From positions 40,959,754-41,023,753 of the forward strand of contig CAJQUN010000002.1 of the NCBI GenBank assembly GCA_907163345.1: a stretch of DNA of 64,000 bases, in the 5' to 3' direction. The notes below the pieces were generated by a model. The model saw only the letters and a list, made by a program, of their open reading frames with translations, made no database searches and had not been told where the DNA came from. The translations under genes were made by a program, and so were the position numbers. Of the stretch, positions 12,935 to 21,931 are shown piece after piece (within the stretch, counting starts at the first letter, position 1; each line of letters starts with the position of its first letter). This DNA comes from Haberlea rhodopensis (taxonomy: Eukaryota; Streptophyta; Magnoliopsida; Lamiales; Gesneriaceae).

Positions 12935-13504
12935 GCCTCTATTAATGCTGCCTTGGGATTGTCATTTGGCAACTCATTCGCCCCCTTTCCGAGTATCAAA
13001 TTTCCTATCACCAAATCACGAGGAAGATGCACCTCATCGTGATCATTTAAAATGCTCCCCTCTGGGTCTCATGCTGTCTGGTGTAGGTTTCTTAACTTGT
13101 CATACATCCTTGTATGCCCCAATTCAAATCTCAGTCATCTCAGCCCGCTTCAGCGCCTCCTCAAACGAAGTAGGGTTATTAGAAATAACCCTATCAAACA
13201 ACTCAGGTCGTAAACCTTTCACAAATTGTCTGATCTTCGCTTTAGTGTTTGCAGCTATATGAGGTACATACCTCAACAAAGATGAATATTGCAAAGCATA
13301 ATCAACTACTTTCATTGTTCCATGTTTCAGATTAGTAAATTCATCTTCCTTCAACAGTCGGGCAGCAACAAAGAAATAGTGATCAAGAAAGCGGGTTCTA
13401 AACACATCCCAATCCACATTCTGCCCCTGAGCTCTCAATTCAATCAATGTCGCTTTCCACCACATCATTGTTTTCTTTGCCAACTGGAACTCAGCCAAAC
13501 GCAA
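12935..13504 (-). pseudogene. Element 1 gag, N-terminus deleted
   Basis: The frame at 13124-13504 has the retrotransposon Gag signature: WWKATLIELRAQGQNVDWDVFRTRFLDHYF, then LKHGTMKVVDYALQYSSLLRYVP and KIRQFVKGLRPELFDRV (described by landmarks LAEFQLAKKT to FEEALKRAEM). Bases 12935-13123 continue toward the zinc knuckle with broken frames. The usual N-terminal part of Gag, the 5' leader and the primer site are missing. Homology stops near 13510, where the truncated LTR of element 2 begins. The break fits a deletion after element 2 inserted. Confidence 0.82.
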
Positions 13505-13537
13505 CTAGGCTGACTTGACACATGGGACTGACACAAA

Positions 13538-13822
13538 GACCCGTTCAACTTTCTGTCCATAGGCGATCGATCTCCTCCTTCATGCGGTCGATCGCTTCTT
13601 CCAAAATTACATTTTTAGCCTTTTTTCTTGATCTACCTTGAGTCATTATCATCTCCAAAGCTTTCATTGGTCTTTGTTAGCCTTTTTTAGCTCGATTTCT
13701 TCGATTTCACCTACAATTACACAAACATACGATTAGGTAGCACATGTATCAAATTATCCATCAAAACATACCAAATCATCGACAATTAAGCGCAATAGAT
13801 GTGTCTATTTCTAGTCACATCA
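13538..13822 (-). repeat. Element 2 3' LTR fragment
   Basis: Homologous to the end of the 5' LTR (about 18977-19230). Both end ATTTCTAGTCACATCA. The outer ~1170 bp are gone. Relative to the 5' LTR it has an extra piece with two GCGATCGATC-type motifs at 13562-13595. Confidence 0.8.
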
Positions 13823-15703
13823 AACTCCCCCATACTTACTCTTTACTCGACCTCGAGTAAATCAGACAAAACTACAATCTTTTTGCTTTGGCTCATAGGT
13901 TCATAACAAACTAACTTGTTCTCACTTTTATGCCTCAACAATTATAAATATGCATAGTAATGAAAGTCGGTGAAAAGTTAACAATAAAACAAGTTCAATC
14001 CGTAAACATTCCATACCCAACAAAGTAGCGAACGTGCGTGTGTGGTCATAAACAAGTGTCATGTACAAATTATAGATCCAATAGATGCAAACATATAATA
14101 GCTCAAGTCATACACGAACACAAGTATAAGCTCACTTGCACACTCTTCTCCACTATCTTAGCCACTTTGCAAACATAAATCAAGTAGGTCTTTATTAACT
14201 TGTAGCTTGCCTAGGCATTGGCTTATGAAATAAAGGGTAAGATGTATCAAACAAGAGAGTATATATGCAAAATTTAAACTTCTCTTCTTGCATGATTTTT
14301 TTTTTCAAACCTTGTTTATTTTTGCAAGGTTTAACTCAATCTTTTTCTCTTTTGTACCTTTGCTCCCATTGGAGTCATATTTTTATTTATTTTCTCAAGG
14401 ATCCCTTTTCTTTCATGCAATTCATTTTTTTGGCAATAAAGCTCACAAAACATATATGAATCATTGATAACATAGGTGCATGTGAATGAAACACATCATA
14501 CTCCCTTCAAAGGTATGGTTAGAATTCATATTTAGGCTTATTAGGGAAGGATGATGAGCTAGTCAAAGAATGTCGAATGGGGGTTGTTTGTGTGCTTACC
14601 ATACAACCATTCTTTTGCATGAAGGCTCAAAAAGGGTACTACTGATTGATTTTCTTTACATGGTAGGCTCGAATGGCTAAAACACATTAAAGATTGCCTA
14701 TATCACTTTCATGTTCGCAAGTAGTATAGACATACGCCTCAAAGAGCATGTAGTTAAGTTCTAGCATGTATTAGAGACTTCTTAAGATTATCACAAAATT
14801 CACACAATCTTCACTAAGCTATGCACACTTCACAAGTCGTGAAAATATCGTGCTCAAAATATTCAACTACTATGCCAAAGCAAAATTTGCATTAGAGTTC
14901 TAAGTGTTCCAAGGTTAACAATTCACCTATTTTCAAAAACATGCATGCCATCAATTTGGTTTCATCATGGGCTGGTGATTCTAAGCATGTGTTCATTACT
15001 AACTATGAGCTCAAATTTTTTCAAATTTTTCAATTTTTTTGTATGTTTATAATATGAATGCAATAACATACCACTAATCCCTCCCCCATACTTAAATCTT
15101 ACATTGTCCTCAATGTAAGACAAAAATACAAGAAAAGAGAAAAGTCTAACTACTAAAGCAATAAAAAGAAAAAGAAAAAATGAAACTAACTTCCCTTGGG
15201 TTGTCTCCCAAGCAGCGCCTCTGTTTAACGTCGGTGGCCCGACGCCAGTCCTTCATCGTGGTGGGTTATGCGGTGTCGCTCCATCCTTCTTCTTCCACCT
15301 CAATATCTTTTTTAGTCCCTTGAACTTTGGTTTGTTTGCCTTTGAGTAGGCGCCCTCAGTCTTTGTTCCTCCTTCATCGTTTATTGATTGATGTGGTCTA
15401 TCCGGAGGGTGTGTCTCTTTAATAGTAGGATCCTATAAGTGAGAAAAGAGACAGTCAGCAGTATCATGAGTCGATAAGGCAGCAATAACATGAAAATTAT
15501 TCACAATATTTAAGTCCATACCTCCTTTGTCATCAAGGTTATCAGTAGCTTTCCCATCTCCCACAATTCATCAGTATCAAAATCATCATCAAATCATCAT
15601 TTATATCAATAGCGTAACTGGAATGATCATGAGTTTTAATGGGTTCATAGATATTAAATTTTGCAACCTCACCATTAAACTCCATTGCCGCTATTCACAT
15701 CTA
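13823..15703 (-). other. Element 2 polypurine tract and non-coding 3' internal region
   Basis: The minus strand next to the LTR reads AAGTATGGGGGAGTT (13823-13837), a polypurine tract. A second one-like tract (TAAGTATGGGGGAGGG) lies at about 15083-15098. Bases 15183-15285 contain a GGTTGTCTCCCAAGCAGCGCC stretch of the kind found in the 3' non-coding part of Athila/Tat elements. No RT or integrase motif can be found in any frame, so pol is absent. Confidence 0.6.
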
Positions 15704-16169
15704 TCACCGATTAGAGGTTTTCAAGAATGATCTCCCTAAAAGAATGGGGCTAGATGGATCACCATTTTTCATGTCTAAGACATAGAAATCAGCGGGGAAA
15801 ACCAAACTCTCTACGTGCCCAAGTACATCCTCTACTATCCCCCTAGAAATAACCGTGGACCTATCAGCTAATTGAATCATAGTATTGTCTCTTTTCAAAA
15901 GGTCCAGGTTTCAGTTGAGTGTAGATTGAGTAAGACATAACATTAATGGAAGATCCTAAATCGAGCATTGCCTTCTCAATTCTAGTGGTTCCAATCACAC
16001 AAGGGATAGAAAACATACCAGGGTCCTTACACTTTGTGGGAATGCTTCTTTGGATGACCGCAGAAACATTCTCACCTAACTCAATCTTGGGGCACCCTTT
16101 GCATTCCTTGCTCTTACCCACTTTCCACACCTCCTTCAAAAATCTAGCATATCGAGGCACTTTCATCAT
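15704..16169 (-). pseudogene. Element 2 aspartic protease
   Basis: Two overlapping frames (16169-15864 and 15898-15704) together cover a retropepsin-like domain. The active-site box is LDLGSSINVMS, the DLGSS form used by Athila/Tat elements instead of DTGAS. The C-terminal box is ILLGRSFLKT. Upstream it has the CSAVIQ/IPTKCKDPGMFSIPC region typical of these elements. A frameshift divides the domain and coding ends right after it. Confidence 0.82.
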
Positions 16170-16212
16170 GGCATCATGTAGTGGGGCGTTTGCCTCGCAG
16201 CGTCGGAAAGTG

Positions 16213-17699
16213 TCAAAGTCCCTTAAGTCCAGCTTCTTTCCTATTATCCTTCAATGCAAGGGGGAATGTAGGCTCAATTTTATATTCAGAAATTTTAGGG
16301 GACTTACATCGTGGTTTCTCCTCTCGCATAAGCTCTTCAACGTCCTTCTCTACCGCCATCTCTCCGTTCTTGGGTGGCGTCAGTACCACCTTCTCCTCAG
16401 CTTCATCTTCACTCATCTTCAAAGTGATGGCACTCACATTTTCCCTTGGGTTTACCACTGGCTGTGAAGGAAGCCCATTTGATATTCGCGCTTCAATCTT
16501 GTTGAGCGAAGTTGCTAGTTGTCCCATTTGCGTTGTCAAGCTTTGAATGCTCTCCCTCGTTTCCTGTTGAAATTGCAGGCTACTTTAACAATATTCTCTA
16601 ACCTGTCAGAAGGAGCATGCACTGTCGATGGTGGAGGTCTCTGATATGGTGGTCTATAGGGTGGAGGTTGATTCATTTGCTGATTCCCATAGCCTTGGTT
16701 AGGATGGTCCCTCCAACCTTGGTTATAGTTGCCCGATGATGGTCATAACTCCTTTGTCGGGGGCCAGGAAATCCTCCCGCTGCATTCACGTGCTCAGTGG
16801 ATGTCTCTTGTAGGGATGTACATGCATCAGTGGGATGGTTCACGGCTAGACAGATTCCACATGGCTTCATCTTCCCCACATTGCCACCTGCAAGATTACG
16901 TACAAGAAACGTTAAATCAATCAGTCAAACATGTCAAAATTGTCGGGAGTTGGCCGCCATGTTTGCTATCAAGTTCCTTGCCTCCTCCGCAGTCTTGTCG
17001 ATAAAAGCTCCTCCGCTTGCCGCGTCCACTAAGTTCCTATCACCAGAAAGTAAACCTTCATAGAAATATTGAATTAGAAGACGTTCACTTATCTGATGTT
17101 GTGGGCAGCTTGCACACAACTTCTTAAAACGTTCACAGTACTTGTGCAGCGACTCCTCTTGGTATTGCTTCACACCGTAGATTTCCTTCCTTATGTTAGT
17201 CGCCCTCGAAGCTGGAAAGTACTTCTCTAGGAAAACTCTTTGTAAATCAGTCCACGTGGTGATGGATCCAGAGGGTAGGTAGAATAGCCAATCTTTAGCA
17301 GCATCCTTTAGAGAGAATGGAAAGGCTCTCAGTTTGATTTGCTCATCCTTTACGCCAGCATGCTTTATAGTAGTGCATACCACGTGGATTTTCCATCAAG
17401 TGCTTGTGCGGGTTCTCACCTACAAGACCATGAAAAGATGGCAATAAATGGATTATACCATATTTAAGTTCAAAATTTACGTTATTTGCAAGTGCAGGGA
17501 AAGTGATGCAGAGAGGCTGTTGATCCAAGTTAGGATTCGCCAACTGTCTCAAGCTTTGATTCGCAGCCATGTTGTTCCACTCTTCTTCTTCCTCAAGTCT
17601 CCTTGTTTCTCTTCTTCTCCGATGTAGTGTCCTCTCGAGCTCAGGATCGTAGTGAAAATTATCTTCGTGATTGTACGATTCACCTGTACTCATTAACAA
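16213..17699 (-). pseudogene. Element 2 gag with zinc knuckle
   Basis: The start at 17699 gives MLMSTGESYN, and the frame runs through an Arg/Glu-rich stretch (HRRRRETRRLEEEEEW) to the Gag core. After a frameshift near 17345-17385 the core continues with IKLRAFPFSLKDAAKDW, LQRVFLEKYFPASRAT and LIQYFYEGL, a strong Athila/Tat Gag signature. A CCHC knuckle, CGICLAVNHPTDAC (CX2CX4HX4C), is at about 16830-16865. The last part (16539-16213) has the VGQLA-like MGQLATSLNKIEAR motif. Stops and shifts near 16900, 16670 and 16545 break the chain. Confidence 0.82.
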
Positions 17700-17753
17700 A
17701 CCAAAGTAACACTAAAAAAATAAAAATCAAGTTAACACAAAAGTAAACGCCTT

Positions 17754-17770
17754 CCCCGGCAACGACGCCA
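17754..17770 (-). other. Element 2 primer-binding site
   Basis: On the minus strand this reads TGGCGTCGTTGCCGGGG, five bases after the LTR. It resembles the TGGCGCCGTTGCCGGGG site of Athila/Tat elements, attributed to tRNA-Asp. One mismatch (T for C) is visible. Confidence 0.8.
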
Positions 17771-17775
17771 AAATT

Positions 17776-19230
17776 TGGTGTGCGTTTATCGTGTACGCCC
17801 AAATTAACCCCACTTTTTATAAAACTAATGTAGCAGTGAAAGTAGGGATCGATCCCACGAAGAAGGGTATTCTCTTGTGTTAACAAAAAAAACTAAATAA
17901 CAAAGTAACAATTAGGGGTTTTTTTTGAAATTCTTAACTATAACTTAATTAAACTAAAGCAAACAAATCACTAGATTATCAAGATTAAAAAGCAATTCTT
18001 GGTTTTTGGTCAACTTTACCTTTGGAAATTATTCACTTGATCATCAAACACTAAACATTTGAATTCATTCAATTATTCATCAATTGAAAACTTAATTCCT
18101 TCCTTACCTTAATCGTAGTCAAATAGAAAACAACATTCAATTCGACTCTTATCAAATCTTTAACCAAAACTACAGTCGTTAAGATTAAATAAATGATAGC
18201 TTCAAAACTAGTAAGTTTGATGAATCTAATCAATAAAAACTACAACCGTTAGAATTAATCATCAAATCATTTTTCCTAAGAATTTAATAATACCAACAGC
18301 AGGTAATTATCAATCTTAGTTGCTTCTTAATTAGCATTAGATTGTGTAAGCGATTACTAGGTGATCAATCTATCAATCAAACACAACAATCATAATAATC
18401 AAAATCTGAAAAACAAATTGAAATTGAATTAAAAATCCAACAATCAAACCAAAATCTTCACAAGTGTTTTTATGTCAAAGGCAAGTATCCCTCAACAAAG
18501 AATCAAAGTGTTTAGCTACTCATAATTGGATTAAAAGCAATCAAATCTATTTTAAAAAGCATTAAACTAATAGTAAAAAGGAGAATTACTAAAAGGAATC
18601 ACGATTCCGGAGCGTCGATTCCGTCTTCGTTCTTCGTTCTTCAAAGCGTTCTTCACAAAAGTTGAGAGAAAATTTATTCTAATTCTAAAATTATGTTCTA
18701 AAGTTTGAATTCTGGTCTAAAGAGGCTGATGTTCGAGTTTGTAGAGGTGTGGAGGCTGATGGAGTAGGTTAGAGTCCATGTAAGAAGGAAAGAAATCAAG
18801 ACTCCAAAATTTCCAAAACACTGCTGGCGATCGATCGCTACAAGCTAGCAATCGATCGCTAGCTTTTATTTTTTTTGGCAGATTCATTAGGCGATCGATA
18901 ACCCCTTTTTATCGATCGATCGCGTGGCTCCAGAAGACTTTGGAGATCGATCGCTCCATTGTACCGATCGATCGCTGACCCGCAGATTTTGTTGCTCAAC
19001 TTTCTGTCCATAGGCGATACATTTTTAGCATTTTTCTTGATCTACCTTGAGTCCTTATCATCTCCAAAGCTTTCCTTGGTCTTTATTCGCCTTTTTAGCT
19101 CGATTTCTTCGATTTCACATACAATTACACAAATATACAATTAGGTAGCACATGTATCAAATTATCCATCAAAACATACCAAACCGTTGACAATTAAACG
19201 CAATAGATGTGTCTATTTCTAGTCACATCA
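17776..19230 (-). repeat. Element 2 5' LTR (1455 bp)
   Basis: It begins TGGTGTGCG and ends CACATCA in + orientation (TG...CA). Bases 18829-18976 hold six variants of CGATCGATCG. The inner edge is fixed by the primer site, and the outer edge by the resumption of element 1 LTR sequence at 19231. Confidence 0.82.
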
Positions 19231-20603
19231 GGCTTCAATGATTAATCGCCTCTCTGTCATGTCCCCTGTGATGATGCTGCATGAATACCAACAATGTACA
19301 GTGTCACCATAGGCTGCAATATCAAATTCCACAAAAGTATAACATTTTTCAACATTTTAATTCTAGCGATCGATCGGTCACTCTCGCGATCGATCGATTC
19401 AATTGTGCAACCCTAGCGATCGATCGGTCAAAAGCTAGCGATGGATCGATATTAAAGTCTGAATTTTACATAAAGCTATGGCCTTCTAGCGATCGATCGG
19501 TACTCTTTTAACGACCGCTCGCTACAGCTCGCGATTGATCGGTCACATGTAGCGATCGATCGCTACAAGCATAAACCGCCTTAAACTTTTCGCTGTCTCA
19601 ATGATCGAACAGTACGATGCTGGCAATCGATCGCTAGACAGCAACACTTTCAGAACATGGTGGATTTCATGTCTATCCTCTTGGTGCTTCTCATACACCT
19701 CACTTTCTACCATCAAAACTTGATACCTTCATACTATAACAACATATGGACATGTTTGCATAACATTACACCTTGTTTCTTTGATTAAAACTCATAGAAA
19801 TGCAATTCATGATTTTATAATCACTCAAACCATATCAACTTTCATGCCAATATGGAAAAGCACTAATAAAGCATCATATCCACATGTTTAAAGACTCAAT
19901 TCCTTACCAAGTAGCTTTCCTTCCACTTCTCACCAACTATCTTGATTCCCAAGGTACATGAACATCCATTTGATCCCCATCAAAATCTGCATTGAATCCT
20001 TACAAACTAATGGATATAAACAAAAACAAAGGAAGGGGAATTTAGAGAGGGCCCATGAGAAATCGTCTGTTGACGAGATCCTGTGAGGCACTAACACATC
20101 GAAAAGTTAGTCGTATCGGCTCTTCCCAGCTTCCTGGCTTAGTTGGTAGCTGACCTAACCATCACCAAAAGCTACGAATATGTAAGAGAGAGTGAAGTGT
20201 GTTGGTATAAAGATTTGCTATGTGTTGGTGGTGTATTATGTGTTCATAATCAGCTGATTTTCACTTGATATAGCCTAACAAACTCCTTTAACATGCATGT
20301 GAAATGTAGAAGAAATTCAAATTCAAATTTCATTCCGACTAGATGACATAAGTCTCTTGTATCACCACTTCTACTAGGTACCAAATACATGTCCCACATT
20401 TTTTTATGCCATAGTTCATAGCAATTAAACCTTGTTTTCATATATACACACATATATATGTCTATATATATGTTGTCAACTCCACATATAATCATTACTT
20501 TTCATATTCGATTCAACTCAAATTCAAGTCCATATTATACCATAATTTTCACATAATTACGCAAGACTCATACTGCATATACGAAACAGATCGAGATATT
20601 ACA
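19231..20603 (-). repeat. Element 1 5' LTR, remaining part
   Basis: Homologous to about 6422-7662 of the 3' LTR. It resumes at GGCTTCAATGATTAATCGCC, just after element 2. It carries the CGATCGATCG cluster (19365-19635). It also has an unrelated insertion at about 19938-20163 that is absent from the 3' LTR and from the solo LTR at 45585. Confidence 0.88.
19938..20163 (-). other. rpoC1: Filler insertion with plastid rpoC1 fragment
   Basis: This ~225-bp patch interrupts LTR sequence that is continuous in the 3' LTR near 7150. Bases about 19950-20018, read on the minus strand, encode HPLVCK then FNADFDGDQM and VHVP, with one base lost between Lys and Phe. That is the magnesium-binding NADFDGDQM region of the bacterial/plastid RNA polymerase beta' subunit (rpoC1), not the NADFDGDEM form of nuclear RNA polymerases. 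One residue after DGDQM is Asp where Ala is usual. The rest of the patch (20018-20163) may also be organelle DNA, but I do not recognise it. It is a nuclear plastid DNA fragment, not a gene. Confidence 0.72.
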
Positions 20604-20608
20604 CAAAT

Positions 20609-21445
20609 CGAGAAAATATTCCCCAATTGGAAATCCTTCCCTCAACATAATGGCCCATTATTTATTTTCAAAGTACTCATCATCATCATTATTATTAATT
20701 TTCCACACCAGGAATCAAGTCACAAGTCAACATGAACAGATTTCCTGACATGTGAGGATGTGCCATGTCTAGTAGAAAAGACTTTGGTTTAGAGGGGGTC
20801 GAGTCAATATAAATTCTTTTCCCAAATTTTAAATTTAGTAAATAAGTTATAATTTTTAATAATATAATCTAAGTTAGTCCGTGAGTGAATATTCTCGAAA
20901 ATCTCCTACTACGTTTTAATTTATTGGTGATGGGATATTGTGCTATATATTTTGTAAATTATAAAGAGATAAAATATCTATTTATAAGTTGTAGGTGAGG
21001 AAGATGTTTATTAATGATATCACATGTATGTGTAAAATGCCTACACAAACCACTGAAGATAAAATACCGAGAAAAAAATTGACACTTATCCTCGTTTTTC
21101 ATTATACCAAAACAATGGAAAGCATCCCTTCAACACCGACAATTAGTGACCATGTAAATAATTTAATAAATTTATGAATAAAAAATATTGAATATTTAAA
21201 ATTTTAGAAGCAAAACATTTTGTGAAAATTGCGCGAATACATTAATTTTTATTTTGATATTTGAAAATCTACTTGAATTACTTTTTTTCCAAAATAAAAA
21301 AATAAAAATTGAATGAGATATTAAAATCTTGAAAACCGTCAGTATGGGGAATATTTTATTCGTAATGATACAATAAAAAAGAAGGATTTTTAATTTGATG
21401 AAAACAAACAGCAAACAAGCTTTGTTTCAAACTTAAATTTCGTTA
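20609..21445. other. AT-rich spacer
   Basis: No gene or clear element is visible. Short open frames at 20995-21177 and 21196-21414 are AT-rich and carry no recognisable motif. Confidence 0.6.
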
Positions 21446-21680
21446 GGTTGTATTTGGATTGAATGATTTGAAATCGGTGAATTTCAATTGATTACTCTAA
21501 TCCATTATTTATTTTTAGGTAAAAAATTGAAGTGGGTATTTCAAATTTCTCATTCTTCTTCCAATGCAATTTCATTTACATTTTGGGATGATTTAAAATG
21601 ACAACCAACTATATATCATTTCAGGTAATTAGATTTCTAATCATTTCCTGTAAATCAAATCATTCAATCCAAATGATAAC
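21446..21680. mobile_element. MITE, probably Harbinger/Tourist type (235 bp)
   Basis: The ends are inverted repeats. The left end has TTGGATTGAATGATTTGA and the right end is its exact reverse complement, with an imperfect ~9-bp extension outward. The flanking three bases are TTA on both sides (21443-21445 and 21681-21683), the usual PIF/Harbinger target duplication. It has no coding capacity. It lies about 250 bp upstream of the BOBBER1-like start codon. Confidence 0.65.
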
Positions 21681-21755
21681 TTAGCTCACTTTTCTTTCAA
21701 CTCGTATCGATGATTTCATTGACCACACAAGCCCAAACGTACAAGGATTAATTTT

Positions 21756-21813
21756 GGGCCTGGCCTATACTAAGTGGACTACAAGCCCACATATATTATC
21801 TTCCAGAATCTTC
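21756..21813 (+). promoter_or_regulatory. BOBBER1-like promoter: site II motif, TATA-like box and perfect heat-shock element
   Basis: TTCCAGAATCTTC at 21801-21813 fits the three-unit heat-shock element TTCnnGAAnnTTC exactly. A TATA-like ATATATTA is at 21791-21798, directly before it. TGGGCC at about 21756 and two AGCCCA/AGCCCAC words nearby are site II-like motifs common in promoters of broadly expressed plant genes. The ATG is at 21932. The binding role is inferred from the motif match. Confidence 0.6.
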
Positions 21814-21931
21814 CTAAGCCATCGATTGGACTCCCCACAGTCTTAATAGTTAATATACACTCAAAATTCGTCAAATCACCGATTCCAGAAACCCTAACTT
21901 TGATTTGCTGAATTATCAATTCGAATCGATC

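Larger units (their letters stand above)
13538..19230 (-). mobile_element. Element 2: Athila/Tat-like element without pol
   Basis: The 5' LTR is at 17776-19230. Moving down the minus strand there is a primer site, gag, zinc knuckle, protease, a ~1.9-kb non-coding stretch, a polypurine tract and a fragment of the 3' LTR. No RT, RNase H or integrase is present, so it is either a non-autonomous derivative or a pol deletion. It lies inside the 5' LTR of element 1; the right junction at 19230/19231 is clean. The left LTR keeps only ~285 bp of ~1455, and the adjoining parts of element 1 are missing too, which points to a single later deletion. Confidence 0.82.
5662..20603 (-). mobile_element. Element 1: Tekay-like Ty3/gypsy chromovirus, nested and decayed
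   Basis: Both outer ends follow the TG...CA rule. The left LTR starts TGTGGGGTTC at 5662 and the right LTR ends ATTACA at 20603. The flanking five bases are CAAAT at 5657-5661 and CAAAT at 20604-20608, so the whole block is one insertion. Reading on the minus strand, the order is 5' LTR (partial), gag, zinc knuckle/protease, RT, RNase H, integrase, chromodomain remnant, polypurine tract, 3' LTR. A terminal chromodomain and the integrase C-terminal style point to the Tekay/Del chromoviruses. Two later insertions (10496-11985 and 13538-19230), one deletion and many stops and frameshifts make it inactive. Confidence 0.88.

Noticed and set aside
19950..20018. A functional RNA polymerase gene
   Set aside because: Only about 23 codons are present, with a frameshift, inside an LTR.
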